Source of the DNA: Lutispora saccharofermentans
GTDB lineage: Bacteria > Bacillota > Clostridia > Lutisporales > Lutisporaceae
Length of the DNA stretch: 64,000 nucleotides
Direction: 5' to 3'
Assembly: GCF_024363565.1 (NCBI RefSeq)
Contig: NZ_JAJEKE010000003.1
Span: forward strand, 186,001 to 250,000
Shown: positions 25,242 to 34,663 of the stretch, in pieces
Position numbering within the stretch: the stretch's first letter is position 1
How the letters are laid out: every line of letters starts with the position of its first letter
Made by a program: the position numbers and the translations under genes
Notes under the pieces: model-generated
Database searches by the model: none
The model's input: the letters and a program-made list of their open reading frames with translations, nothing else
What the model was told of the DNA's origin: nothing

Positions 25242-26365
25242 AAAAGCGGAAGCTGATCTCATTGATACTCCTTTGCACTATAGCCCTCACCGGCTGCTGG
25301 GACAAGATTGAAATAGATGAAAGGTCCTTTGTATTGTCTCTGGGAGTTGATAAGGCACCTGAAGAGGCCGGAAGCCCGAACAAATATTTATTGACCTTTG
25401 TCAACCCTGACACGGCTAAGGCAGAAGAAGGGAAAGTTCTCGACTTTGTAACCTATGATACTGTTGCTGCCTCCTACAACGCAGGTGTTGCTAATCTTCT
25501 GCAGCGGTTTTCGAAGGTTCACAGCTATGATCATACCAAGGTGCTTATATTGGGGGAGGAACTATTGAAGAATGCGGACCTTGTAAAGGATATTCTCGAT
25601 GCCTTCGGCAGAGGCCATCAGTTCAATTCCAGCATGCTGGTATATATGACAACGGGCAAGGCTGCCGATATATTTAAGATCAGGCCCAAGATGAGAAGCC
25701 TTTTGGCCTATTATATCACAGGCATAGCAGATAACGAAAAATTGGTAGCGCGGATAGGAAGCTCCACTTTTCTGGAGTTTACGAAGCAGCTTGCCGATAA
25801 CAACGGAGATGCGGTCATACCCGACCTGTCCCCTTCCGCAGATGGATTGACCACTCAATATTTGGGCATAATGAAGGATTACAAGCACACAGGCCACTTG
25901 AATGAAATAGAGACGGTAGCGTATAAATGGCTCAATGGCAAAGCAAAAGGCGGAGTCATAGAAATAAGTAATAACACCTGCTCATATCCCTTTACCTATT
26001 TCACCTTCAAAAGGAGGATAAATCTGGATAAGGTGGAGAAAGGTAAAATTTATCTCACTTACAACTTGGAGACGGAGGGCTCTATGGAAGAGTACACGAT
26101 TGCAAGCAGTCTTATGGACGAAGAAAAGCTGAAAGAATTTGAAAAGAAATTGGAGAATATCATAGAGATGGATTGTAAAGATCTGATAAAAAAGATGCAG
26201 GAGGAATACGCGGTTGATCTGCTGGGAGTCAGAGAGTATCTGTACAAGTATCATACGAAGCTGTATAAAAGCATAGAAAAGGATTTTGAAGAATTCTTCC
26301 AGAGAGATGTAGTGATAAATGTCAAGGCTGATGTAAAGATCAGGAGGATAGGAAAATCACAATAA
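25238..26365 (+). CDS. gerKC: Spore germination receptor C subunit, lipoprotein (GerC family)
   Basis: 375 residues. The lipobox LTGC places the modified Cys at residue 20. The next residues WDKIEIDERSFVLSLGVDKA are the standard Ger(x)C start, and a C-terminal domain ends with VVINVKADVKIRRIG. It would be anchored to the outer face of the inner spore membrane. It starts within the B-gene stop (ATGA). Confidence 0.95.
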   Translation: MKKRKLISLILLCTIALTGCWDKIEIDERSFVLSLGVDKAPEEAGSPNKYLLTFVNPDTAKAEEGKVLDFVTYDTVAASYNAGVANLLQRFSKVHSYDHTKVLILGEELLKNADLVKDILDAFGRGHQFNSSMLVYMTTGKAADIFKIRPKMRSLLAYYITGIADNEKLVARIGSSTFLEFTKQLADNNGDAVIPDLSPSADGLTTQYLGIMKDYKHTGHLNEIETVAYKWLNGKAKGGVIEISNNTCSYPFTYFTFKRRINLDKVEKGKIYLTYNLETEGSMEEYTIASSLMDEEKLKEFEKKLENIIEMDCKDLIKKMQEEYAVDLLGVREYLYKYHTKLYKSIEKDFEEFFQRDVVINVKADVKIRRIGKSQ

Positions 26366-26512
26366 TAAGGGATAAACTGTATAGCAAGGCAATCTGGTGG
26401 TTATAATGTAATTGTAGGGAACGCATTGCATGCGCTCGGCAGATGGTGTGCCAAAACGCCATTGCCCTAGTTCTCGAAACTCGATACATATACACCTGAA
26501 AGGAGGATTCGC

Positions 26513-27217
26513 ATGAAATATAAAATCATAGCCTTTATACTGCTTGCCTTCTTCATATACGGCATGCTCATGAATTTGCATATTAACGAGGACTCCATTC
26601 TAGGAGATATCAAGGATAAAATAATAAGGCTTCATGTAGTTGCCAACAGTGATTCTCCTGAAGATCAAGCTTTAAAGCTTCAGATAAGAGACGTAATAAT
26701 AAAAGAACTGGAACCAAAGCTTAAGAGCCTGAAAAATCAAGATGAAGTAAAAAAGCTCATATGCGATAACATGGAAGAGCTGAGAAAAGCTTCGGAAGAG
26801 GAAATGCAAAGACTGGGCAAAAATTTTCCTATAGATATTGAACTGGGTACATTTGAATTCCCTACCAGGGTTTATGGACCGCTGACCTTCCCTGCCGGCT
26901 CCTATCAAGCACTAAATGTAAAGATAGGTACGGCTCAAGGCAAAAATTGGTGGTGTGTCATGTTTCCACCCTTATGCTTTGTGGATATAGCCCAGGGAGT
27001 GGTCTCCGATAAAGCCATAGAGGATTTTAAGGAAGTGCTGAATGAGGAAGAGCTGGAGCTTTTAAGGTCCGGAGAAAGAGACGGCAAGAAAACTGTAAAA
27101 GTAAAGTTCAAGCTGGTTGAGATGGCCAAGGATTTGAATAAGAATATAGCAAAGATAATCAAAGCAACAGACGGAGTTCAGAACTCAGAGCTCAAAACTC
27201 AGGGCTCAGGAGATTAG
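26513..27217 (+). CDS. spoIIR: Stage II sporulation protein R
   Basis: 234 residues. SpoIIR is the forespore-secreted signal that triggers SpoIIGA to process pro-sigma-E. One N-terminal membrane segment (IIAFILLAFFIYGMLM) precedes the conserved IRLHVVANSDSPEDQALKLQIRD block and a NWWCVMFPPLCFVD motif. AAAGGAGGA precedes the ATG. The last dozen residues (VQNSELKTQGSGD) are encoded by the CTCAGAACTCAGAGCTCA intergenic repeat, so the tail is acquired and probably not needed. Confidence 0.94.
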   Translation: MKYKIIAFILLAFFIYGMLMNLHINEDSILGDIKDKIIRLHVVANSDSPEDQALKLQIRDVIIKELEPKLKSLKNQDEVKKLICDNMEELRKASEEEMQRLGKNFPIDIELGTFEFPTRVYGPLTFPAGSYQALNVKIGTAQGKNWWCVMFPPLCFVDIAQGVVSDKAIEDFKEVLNEEELELLRSGERDGKKTVKVKFKLVEMAKDLNKNIAKIIKATDGVQNSELKTQGSGD

Positions 27218-27249
27218 GGTATTTCTTGCTATGAAAGCCCAGCTTCGTT

Positions 27250-27320
27250 GTCATCCTGAGGGCTTTGCCCGAAGGATCTAATTTAAGATTCTTCAGTCGC
27301 TTTGCTCCTTCAGAATGACA
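27250..27320. repeat. GTCATCCTGA palindromic repeat
   Basis: A 71-bp imperfect palindrome: GTCATCCTGAGGGCTTTGCC, GAAGGATCTAATTTAAGATTC, then TTCAG...TCAGAATGAC. The remaining gap to 27626 holds the three-hairpin unit (27339) and low-complexity CACTAGC and CCGTGTTTCCC repeats. Confidence 0.85.
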
Positions 27321-27338
27321 GGAAATGCTTCCGTTCAT

Positions 27339-27470
27339 CACTGAACTAACCCGCTCTAAGACCCCCGCCTCTATAGGCGGCGGGTGCCAAGAGCGGCTAA
27401 GTCCAGTATGGACTCGACTAACATTCAGTGGGGGTTGAATCCCCCTCTGAATGAAGTCTCGTTCAACGTG
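27339..27470 (+). repeat. Three-hairpin repeat unit, copy 2
   Basis: CACTGAAC...GTTCAACGTG encloses CGCTCT/AGAGCG with an apical CCCG/CGGG arm, the invariant AGTCCAGTATGGACT hairpin, and CATTCAG/CTGAATG with an inner GGGGG/CCCCC. It lies free between spoIIR and hydA. Confidence 0.82.
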
Positions 27471-27626
27471 GCACTGGTACCGCATGGAAATTCTGAACGC
27501 AGTGAAGAATCTTGTGTATTCCTCTTGGGTTCAGTGCAAATCCGTGTTTCCCGTCCCCAAGACCCCAGAGGAATACACTGATGCCATAGGCTAGCAGCTA
27601 GAAGCCACTAGCCTATGGCTCATACA

Positions 27627-29303
27627 TTATTTATTGTGAAGCATTTCGTGGCTATCCTCGCTCATGTTTTTATAAAGAGATATAATTGAAGGATTTTCCT
27701 CAGAAGTCTTGATCTGAGATACTCTGTCTACTTTATAAAGGCCTTTTGCTCTCTCTTCCTTTGATAGAGCACAGCTTGCCAGAGGCTGGCCGGCGCCGCC
27801 AATGCAGCCTCCCGGACATGCCATTACCTCTACAAAATCATATTCCACCTCCCCGTTTTGTATGGATTTGATGAGCCTGTTGGCGTTCTCAAGGCCGTTA
27901 ACTATGGCTAGCTTGATGATTTTACCATCCAGATCCACCTGGGTTTCCTTTATGCCTTCCATACCTCTTACATCATCGAAGGACAGGCTTTTTAAGTGCA
28001 AAGCGGTCTTGTGCTGATACAATCTTCTTAAAACTGCTTCCGATACTCCGCCGGTCACGCCGAATATCACGCCGGCGCCGCTGGCCATACCGAAGGGCAT
28101 ATCAAAGGAATCAGGCTCCAATTCGCTAAATTGCAAACCGGTTTCCTTTATCATCATGATCAATTCCTGAGTAGTGATCACCACATCTACATCCTTTTCG
28201 CCGGAATTTGAAAACTCAGGCCTTTTAGCTTCATATTTCTTGGCCGTGCAAGGCATTATCGAAACTATAAAGGTAGACCTTTCATGCCCCGAGCCTCTAT
28301 AATGCTGCTTGACAACAGAGCCGAACATTTGCTGAGGTGAACGGCAGCTCGAAATATTGTCCAGAAGTTCCGGATATCTGTTCTCGGCATGTTTCACCCA
28401 TGCGGGGCAGCAGGAAGTAAATAATGGCAGCTTCCCTCCGGATGATAATCTTTCGGCAAATTCCTTGCTCTCTTCCATGACTGTAAGGTCAGCGGCAAAA
28501 GCCGTATCATATACTTCATCAAAGCCAAGCCTGTGAAGCGCTGCTACAATTTTGCCAGTTACCGCCTCTCCGGGCTCAAGGCCAAAGGCCTCGCCCAGAG
28601 CCACCCTCACTGCAGGAGCTATTTGAGCTACAACCCTTTTCTTTTTATCATATAAGGCTTTCCATATCTCGTCCGTATCATTTTTTATAAGCAAAGCGCC
28701 TGTGGGGCAAACCGTAATGCACTGGCCGCAGTTTACGCAATCAACCTCTCCAAGCTCCTTATTGAAGGCAGGAACGATCTTAATATTTGAGCCCCTATTG
28801 GCAAAACCAAGAACGCCCACACCTTGTACTTCCTCGCACATTCTCACACAGTCTCCGCACATGATGCATTTATTTGGATCCCTTACCACAGAGGTACTGC
28901 TGCTATCAATGGGAAGCTTTCCATTTTTGGTATCAAACCTGACCTGCCTTACTCCAAAACGTCTTGCCAATTCCTGGAGCTTGCACTGATTGTTTTTCTC
29001 ACATACGGTGCAATCGCGATGATGACTGGACAGCAGCAGCTCCAAAATCATACGCCTGTGCTTCTGAAGTTTGGGTGTGTTGGTGAAGATCTCCATGCCA
29101 TCCTTAGGAGGGGTTGAACAGGATGTAGATATACCCCCCCACTTGTCTTCCACTATGCACATTCTGCAAGCCCCATAAACGCTGAGATCAGAATGGTAGC
29201 AGAAAGTAGGGAGTTCTATGCCGGCTTTTCTTATGACTTCCAGGACATGCTGCTCTCCGTCAAATTGAACCTTTTGACCATCAATTATCATAGTACCCTT
29301 CAT
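27627..29303 (-). CDS. hydA: [FeFe] hydrogenase catalytic subunit of a trimeric NAD(P)-linked hydrogenase
   Basis: 558 residues. N-terminal [2Fe-2S] domain (CYHSDLSVYGACRMC), His/Cys-ligated cluster (HHRDCTVCEKNNQC), two [4Fe-4S] clusters (CIMCGDCVRMC and CVNCGQCITVCP), then the H-cluster domain with all three signatures: TSCCPAW, MPCTAKKYE and ACPGGCIGGAGQP. It reduces protons or oxidises hydrogen. With HydB and HydC it forms the HydABC/HndA-D-type complex, which in several anaerobes bifurcates electrons between NADH and ferredoxin. It starts 2 bases after the HydB stop. Confidence 0.95.
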   Translation of the reverse strand: MKGTMIIDGQKVQFDGEQHVLEVIRKAGIELPTFCYHSDLSVYGACRMCIVEDKWGGISTSCSTPPKDGMEIFTNTPKLQKHRRMILELLLSSHHRDCTVCEKNNQCKLQELARRFGVRQVRFDTKNGKLPIDSSSTSVVRDPNKCIMCGDCVRMCEEVQGVGVLGFANRGSNIKIVPAFNKELGEVDCVNCGQCITVCPTGALLIKNDTDEIWKALYDKKKRVVAQIAPAVRVALGEAFGLEPGEAVTGKIVAALHRLGFDEVYDTAFAADLTVMEESKEFAERLSSGGKLPLFTSCCPAWVKHAENRYPELLDNISSCRSPQQMFGSVVKQHYRGSGHERSTFIVSIMPCTAKKYEAKRPEFSNSGEKDVDVVITTQELIMMIKETGLQFSELEPDSFDMPFGMASGAGVIFGVTGGVSEAVLRRLYQHKTALHLKSLSFDDVRGMEGIKETQVDLDGKIIKLAIVNGLENANRLIKSIQNGEVEYDFVEVMACPGGCIGGAGQPLASCALSKEERAKGLYKVDRVSQIKTSEENPSIISLYKNMSEDSHEMLHNK

Positions 29304-29305
29304 GA

Positions 29306-31177
29306 CTAAACCTCCTTAATAGCAGAAAATGGACAAATCTTTATGCATGCACCGCATTTTATGCACTTGCTCGCATTTATTCTAAAGGGCTCCTTCAGCT
29401 TGCCCTCTATAGCGCTTACGGGACAAGACTTTGCACATTTGCTGCAGCCCTTGCACAATTCTTTTTTTATAGCTATGGTTTTCAAAGCCTTGCATGTTCC
29501 TGTAGGACATCTCTTGTCCACCACATGAGCAATATATTCATCTCTGAAATGCTTCAAAGTGCTTACCACAGGGTTGGAAGCTGTTTTGCCCAAGCCGCAC
29601 AAGGCAGTCTCGCTTATGGTATCTGCCAATTCCTCCAGCAGAGCAAGGTCCTCCAAGGAGCCCTTGCCTTCCACTATGCGTTCCAGTATATCCAGCATGG
29701 TCTTTGTTCCTACTCTGCAAGGCACGCATTTGCCGCAGGACTCATTCTGTGTAAAATTCATAAAGAATCTTGCAACCTCTACCATGCAGGTATCTTCATC
29801 CATGACCACCAGGCCGCCGGAGCCTATCATAGCTCCTTCCTTTTTCAATGAATCAAAATCCAGGGGCATATCGAGATGCTCTTCAGTGAGGCAAGCTCCC
29901 GAAGGGCCGCCTATTTGAACCGCCTTGAATTTTTTACCGCCTTTTATGCCGCCGCCGCTCTCAAAGATCACATCTCTTAAGGTAGCTCCCATGGGTACTT
30001 CGATCAACCCTGTATTGTTTACATTTCCCGTAACGGCAAAGGCTTTTGTACCGGGGCTCTTTTGAGTCCCTATGGTCTTAAACCAGCCGCTTCCGTTGTT
30101 CAGTATGCTGGGTACATTGGCGAAGGTCTCAACGTTGTTCAGCACTGTAGGCTTGCCCCAAAGTCCGGCTTCTACCGTTCTGGGAGGCTTAACCCTCGGC
30201 ATACCTCTTTCACCCTCTATGGAAGTCGTAAGAGCGCTTCCTTCACCGCAAACAAATGCTCCGGCTCCCTGGTTTATGTGGATATCAAAGCTGAAACCCG
30301 AATTTAATATGTTTTCTCCCAAAAGGCCGTATTTGCGGGCGCTTTCCAGAGCAAGATTCAATCTCTTAACAGCCAGAGGATATTCCGCTCTCACATATAC
30401 ATATCCCTCTGTGCTGCGGGTAGCGACGGCTGCAATAAGCATGCCTTCTATTATTCTATGAGAGTCCCCCTCCATAAGGCTTCTGTCCATGAAAGCTCCC
30501 GGGTCTCCCTCATCTCCGTTGCATACCACATATTTGACAGGACTATTCTGAGACAATACTTGAAACCATTTTTTGCCCGTTGGAAATCCGCCGCCGCCTC
30601 TCCCCCTCAAGCCCGAATCAGAAATTTCCTGGCATATATCTTCCGGCTCCATATCGAAAACGGCCTTATAGAAAGCCTTATATCCGCCTTTAGCTATATA
30701 TTCCTTTATAGACTCTGCATCAATATGTCCGCAATGTTCAAGAACCAATCTTGTCTGATTCTTGTAAAAAGGTATGGATTCCTGCTGCGGATATATTTCC
30801 CCGTTCTGGGAATACATCAATCTCACGATGGGAATACCGTTTATGATCGTTTCATTTACAATCTCTTCGCAATCCTCCAGCCTGACCTGCAAATACAGAA
30901 GATTATCAGGCTCGATCCTTACCAAAGGACCCATCTCGCAAAAACCATGACAGCCGCTTTTAGTCACGCCTATACCGCAGTTATCCTCTGTAAACTCAAT
31001 TTCAGCCAAAAGCCCTTTGGCCTCTATAAGGCTTTTAATCTTTTCATAGATTTCTATGGAGCCGCTGGATACGCATCCTGTTCCGGCGCATATCAGAACC
31101 TTTTTGCTCTGCCTTTGGAGAGCTTCCTCACACAGCTTGAAAAATTCCTTAAAATCTGCTTTATTGCGCAACTTCAT
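29306..31177 (-). CDS. hydB: NuoF-like flavoprotein subunit of the trimeric hydrogenase
   Basis: 623 residues. An N-terminal thioredoxin-like [2Fe-2S] domain (CAGTGCVSSGSIEIYEK) precedes the NuoF core with NADH/FMN motifs GLRGRGGGGFPTGKKW and GDEGDPGAFMDR. The [4Fe-4S] motif ESCGKCVPCRVGTK follows. Two C-terminal ferredoxin motifs (CKGCSKCAKSCP and CIKCGACIKICP) end the protein. This is the HydB/HndC layout that binds FMN and NAD(H). It overlaps hydC by 17 bases. Confidence 0.95.
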   Translation of the reverse strand: MKLRNKADFKEFFKLCEEALQRQSKKVLICAGTGCVSSGSIEIYEKIKSLIEAKGLLAEIEFTEDNCGIGVTKSGCHGFCEMGPLVRIEPDNLLYLQVRLEDCEEIVNETIINGIPIVRLMYSQNGEIYPQQESIPFYKNQTRLVLEHCGHIDAESIKEYIAKGGYKAFYKAVFDMEPEDICQEISDSGLRGRGGGGFPTGKKWFQVLSQNSPVKYVVCNGDEGDPGAFMDRSLMEGDSHRIIEGMLIAAVATRSTEGYVYVRAEYPLAVKRLNLALESARKYGLLGENILNSGFSFDIHINQGAGAFVCGEGSALTTSIEGERGMPRVKPPRTVEAGLWGKPTVLNNVETFANVPSILNNGSGWFKTIGTQKSPGTKAFAVTGNVNNTGLIEVPMGATLRDVIFESGGGIKGGKKFKAVQIGGPSGACLTEEHLDMPLDFDSLKKEGAMIGSGGLVVMDEDTCMVEVARFFMNFTQNESCGKCVPCRVGTKTMLDILERIVEGKGSLEDLALLEELADTISETALCGLGKTASNPVVSTLKHFRDEYIAHVVDKRCPTGTCKALKTIAIKKELCKGCSKCAKSCPVSAIEGKLKEPFRINASKCIKCGACIKICPFSAIKEV

Positions 31178-31658
31178 GTAAAGCTTCCTCCTTCAGAGTA
31201 TTTAATATTTCTGTAACCGCATCAGGAGTCATTTTAGCGTATACCTTGTCGTTTATTGTGATCACAGGGGCAAGTCCGCAGGCTCCCAAGCAGGATACTG
31301 TTTCTACGGTAAACATAAGGTCGTCTGTGGTGTGTTTTTTATCGCTCAGGTGAAGATTGTCTCTTAATGCATTAAGTATGGGAATTGATTTTCTCACATG
31401 ACAGGCAGTGCCATCGCAAACTCTGATTATATATCTGCCTTTAGGCTCCAGGGAAAAGTTTTCGTAGAAGGTTGCCACGCTGTACACCTTTGCAGGAGTG
31501 ATCTCCATTTGAGCTGCTATGTATTTCAATATGTCTTCGGGCAAATATCTGTATTCCTTCTGTACTTCCTGCAAGATAGCTATCAATGCGGATTTTCTTT
31601 TGTTGTGCTTTCTTAGGATTTCATTGACATTTTCCAGTTGACGGGTTGTCATAAACAT
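31161..31658 (-). CDS. hydC: NuoE-like [2Fe-2S] subunit of the trimeric hydrogenase
   Basis: 165 residues. Thioredoxin-like ferredoxin with cluster ligands in CDGTACHV and SCLGACGLAPV, and the N-terminal helical YLPEDILKYIAAQMEI region typical of NuoE. It is the first gene of the operon. The transcript starts behind the promoter and Rex site at 31703-31747. GGAGGAATG precedes the start on the minus strand. Confidence 0.95.
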   Translation of the reverse strand: MFMTTRQLENVNEILRKHNKRKSALIAILQEVQKEYRYLPEDILKYIAAQMEITPAKVYSVATFYENFSLEPKGRYIIRVCDGTACHVRKSIPILNALRDNLHLSDKKHTTDDLMFTVETVSCLGACGLAPVITINDKVYAKMTPDAVTEILNTLKEEALHEVAQ

Positions 31659-31702
31659 TCCTCCAATCAGCGAATAATAGCAGAGCTATATTATGATACA
31701 AA

Positions 31703-31747
31703 TTGTTAAATATTTAACATTATATCCTAACCTTAGGTATAAGTCAA
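31703..31747 (-). promoter_or_regulatory. hydCBA promoter with overlapping Rex operator
   Basis: On the minus strand TTGACT (complement of 31742-31747) and TATAAT (31719-31724) are spaced 17 bases. TTGTTAAATATTTAACAT at 31703-31720 matches the clostridial Rex palindrome TTGTTAA-N4-TTAACAA except for the last base and touches the -10 box. Rex, an NADH/NAD-sensing repressor known to control hydrogenase genes in clostridia, would block initiation when NADH is low. Confidence 0.85.
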
Positions 31748-31974
31748 TCTGTTTTGAGGTATTCCTACTATTCAGTAAATACAGACAATTCAAAATACAG
31801 AAGCATTCAATCCAGGATGCGATAAGGGGGATGTAAATATTAAAAAAACATATTATTTTCCATATTAGTGTTAAAAATATAACAATATTTTGCTGGCAAA
31901 ATCTATGAAAAAATAAACAACATAAAATAACCTTCTCCTGCAAAAAATAGATTAAAACAGCAGGAGGTGTTTTT

Positions 31975-32694
31975 ATGTTGATGAAGTTTTTGAAGAAATA
32001 TAAATTTATAGTTATCGGAGCATTTTCAGCAGCCATTATTTCAGGGCTTCTCTATTCCGGATACTTGGTAAACCCATTCAGGTACGGAATGGAAACGATA
32101 CTGCTCAAATGGGGCTCAACAGGGGATTACGTATATGTAGTTCAGGATAAGCTCAAACGATGGGGCTATTATAACGGCAACATCGATGGAATATACGGCA
32201 CTGCAACCCGCCAGGCAGTATTGAACTTTCAGAGAAAGAACGGCCTGAGAGCAGACGGTATAGTGGGCGATGAGACAGCAAGAGCCCTGGGCATGAACGT
32301 ACCTCCGGAATCCAGCTCTTCTTCAGGAGGAGGAAGTTCAAAAGGCAATGAAGTATATACCTTGGCCCAATGCATACATGGCGAAGCCAGAGGTGAGCCA
32401 TACATAGGCCAGGTTGCTGTAGGCGGTGTAATAATGAACAGGATTAGAAGCCCTCTTTTCCCCAACACCATAGCCGGTGTTATATTTCAGCCGGGTGCGT
32501 TTAGCGCCGTGGATGACGGCCAGATGTTCCAGCCGCCCGGAGATACTGCCTTGAAGGCTGCTCAGGATGCTATAAACGGCTGGGACCCTTCGGGAGGGGC
32601 ACTCTATTATTATAACCCCGCAAAGGCCACCAGCAGTTGGATTTGGTCCAGACCTGTCATAAAAGTAATAGGCAAGCACTATTTTGCCCGATAG
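31975..32694 (+). CDS. sleB: Spore cortex-lytic enzyme, SleB family
   Basis: 239 residues. A single N-terminal membrane or signal segment (FIVIGAFSAAIISGLLYSGYL) is followed by a peptidoglycan-binding domain type 1 (GDYVYVVQDKLKRWGYYNGN ... LRADGIVGDETARAL, about 45-105). A Ser-rich linker leads to a hydrolase-2 domain (LAQCIHGEARGEPYIGQVAVG) with the probable catalytic Glu in HGEARGE. It degrades cortex muramic-lactam peptidoglycan at germination. AGGAGGTG precedes the ATG. ypeB follows after 12 bases, the usual sleB-ypeB pair. Confidence 0.95.
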   Translation: MLMKFLKKYKFIVIGAFSAAIISGLLYSGYLVNPFRYGMETILLKWGSTGDYVYVVQDKLKRWGYYNGNIDGIYGTATRQAVLNFQRKNGLRADGIVGDETARALGMNVPPESSSSSGGGSSKGNEVYTLAQCIHGEARGEPYIGQVAVGGVIMNRIRSPLFPNTIAGVIFQPGAFSAVDDGQMFQPPGDTALKAAQDAINGWDPSGGALYYYNPAKATSSWIWSRPVIKVIGKHYFAR

Positions 32695-32706
32695 GAGGTG
32701 GAAGGT

Positions 32707-34128
32707 ATGGAAGAAAAGCGTAAGGAAGATAATCATGCAGATGAAAGAGAGAAGGAGTACAGGCGCAATTTAAATATATGGAGAGGTCTGACCTTGGCAC
32801 TGGCCATCGCTCTTATCGGGGCGGGAGGCTACGGATATAGGATATATACCCAGAGGAATGAGTATAAGACCTTTCTTCAGAATCAATATCAAAGATCCTT
32901 CAGAGATATGGTGCAGGAAGTGGAGAATTTGAAAGTGCTGTTGGATAAGTCTGAAGTCACTGCCAGCAATGTACAGAGCAACCAGCTGATGAATCAGATA
33001 TGGAAATGCGGCTATTCGGCATCCCAAAGCCTCAGCCAGATCCCCATATCTCAAGGAGTTCTGGAGAAAACCCATAAATTTTTAAATCAGGTATCGGATT
33101 TCAGCCTGTCCATATCAAGGGAAAATGCTGCCAATAAGCTGATGAACCAGGATCAGCAAAACTTGCTGTCAAAGCTCAACACCCATGCGGCAAGCCTTAC
33201 AAAAGAGCTTAGAACTATGCAGGCGGATATAAACAAAGGGAAGATACAATTTGGAGAAATAGCTCAAAAAGGTCCCTTTTATCTGAAAAAGACTCCGGGG
33301 AATGCTACAGATACACAATTCGGCACCTTAGAGAAACGATTCACCGAATATCCGTCCATGATTTATGACGGACCCTTTTCCGATAACGTGGTAGATGGAA
33401 AGCCTAAGGGCCTGGAATCGGAAAAGGATATTGATATGAACGCCGCCCAGGAGAAGGCGAAGAAGTTTGTCGACGGTCAGAAGGCAGGCAAGATTGTTGA
33501 GGCAAGCTCCGGCAAGGGCAAAATCAACACCTTCGGCCTTGAGATAATACCAAAGGATGGAGATAGAAGCAAATCTATATCCATTGATATAACTAAAAAA
33601 GGCGGCCATGTCCTTTGGATGCTGGACCCCAGGGTGGTAAACGAGAAAAAGCTTACAGATGAGCAGGCTATGGAAAAGGCAAAAACCTTCTTGAAGGCTC
33701 AGAACTTTGGGAATCTGGAGGAAACCTACTATTATAAAAATGACAACACCATCACGGTGACCTTTGTGGCCTTAGAAGGAAACGGGGTATTGGTATATCC
33801 GGATCAGATGAAGGTGAAGATCGCCCTGGATAATGGTGATATCGTAGGTTTTGACGCTTATCCCTATCTTATGGCCCATCACCAGAGAAACATCGCAAAA
33901 CCGGCCATAACAGAGGCTCAAGCCCGGGCAAAGGTGAGCAGCAAAGTTCAGATAAACCGGGTAAGGCTGGCGATAATACCAATGCCGGGAGACAGAGAGC
34001 AGCTCTGCTATGAATTCAAGGGAATATATAACGGAGCCGATTACTTCATATATATAAATGCGGACAACGGCAACGAAGAAAACATATTGCGCATCATCAA
34101 AGAGGCCAACGGTATATTGACGCAATAG
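32707..34128 (+). CDS. ypeB: Germination protein YpeB
   Basis: About 473 residues, one N-terminal membrane segment (GLTLALAIALIGAGGYGYRIY), a coiled-coil rich N-terminal domain and PepSY-type repeats in the C-terminal half (ITEAQARAKVSSKVQI). YpeB is needed for SleB to be kept stable in the dormant spore. AGGAGGTG at 32693-32700 overlaps the sleB stop and selects ATG 32707 over GTG 32698. Confidence 0.94.
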   Translation: MEEKRKEDNHADEREKEYRRNLNIWRGLTLALAIALIGAGGYGYRIYTQRNEYKTFLQNQYQRSFRDMVQEVENLKVLLDKSEVTASNVQSNQLMNQIWKCGYSASQSLSQIPISQGVLEKTHKFLNQVSDFSLSISRENAANKLMNQDQQNLLSKLNTHAASLTKELRTMQADINKGKIQFGEIAQKGPFYLKKTPGNATDTQFGTLEKRFTEYPSMIYDGPFSDNVVDGKPKGLESEKDIDMNAAQEKAKKFVDGQKAGKIVEASSGKGKINTFGLEIIPKDGDRSKSISIDITKKGGHVLWMLDPRVVNEKKLTDEQAMEKAKTFLKAQNFGNLEETYYYKNDNTITVTFVALEGNGVLVYPDQMKVKIALDNGDIVGFDAYPYLMAHHQRNIAKPAITEAQARAKVSSKVQINRVRLAIIPMPGDREQLCYEFKGIYNGADYFIYINADNGNEENILRIIKEANGILTQ

Positions 34129-34136
34129 GGTAGATA

Positions 34137-34600
34137 GGATTCAGGGCTCAGAACTCAGAGCTCAGGAGGACAGAGAACACGGATTAATACGGAAATCCTA
34201 TGGATTTTCACGGAGGGGATTTTGAACGAGATCATTCAGCGATAAATATAAAAAACGTAAAGCGTGTATTATACACGTCATCCTGAACGGAAGTGAAGGA
34301 TCTGAACCTATAGGAATACTTAAGCCTATAACAAAAGCATTTCCTGTCATTGTTATGAAAAACCCGCTTTCTTGTCATCCTGAGGGCTGCGCCCGAAGGA
34401 TCTAATTTGAGATTCTTCGAGCTGTGCTCTCAGAATGACCAGATATGTTTTCGTTTATCGTGGTGCGGATAACGCGTAGTAATTCTGAAGGAGCAAAGCC
34501 TTCAGGATGACAGCTAAGCAAGACTTTTATAACAATGGCGCAGTTAAGGCAAGAGAAACCCTTCCGCCCTCTATGACTCCGGCGGCATGAAAAATTTACA
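34137..34600. repeat. Intergenic repeats including a duplicated palindrome block
   Basis: CTCAGAACTCAGAGCTCA and CACGGATT blocks are followed by a half palindrome (about 34278-34312), a full GTCATCCTGA repeat (34374-34440) and a reversed half (34480-34512). About 34340-34490 reappears nearly unchanged at 45725-45870. Confidence 0.8.
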
Positions 34601-34663
34601 TGTGTAAATAAATTAATACAGGAGAAAATATAAATACAGCCTAAAAAAACAGGAGGTGCGGCC

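Noticed and set aside
27384..27581. 65-residue ORF in the spoIIR-hydA gap
   Set aside because: Entirely composed of the three-hairpin unit and low-complexity repeats. Its peptide resembles the KamD tail only because both translate the unit.
30458..31216. 252-residue plus-strand ORF
   Set aside because: Antisense to hydB, whose Fe-S and flavin motifs are complete; a shadow of its codon use.
34263..34512. Possible CRISPR array
   Set aside because: Repeats are palindromic, of unequal length and spacing, spread over the whole window in both orientations, and no cas genes are present.
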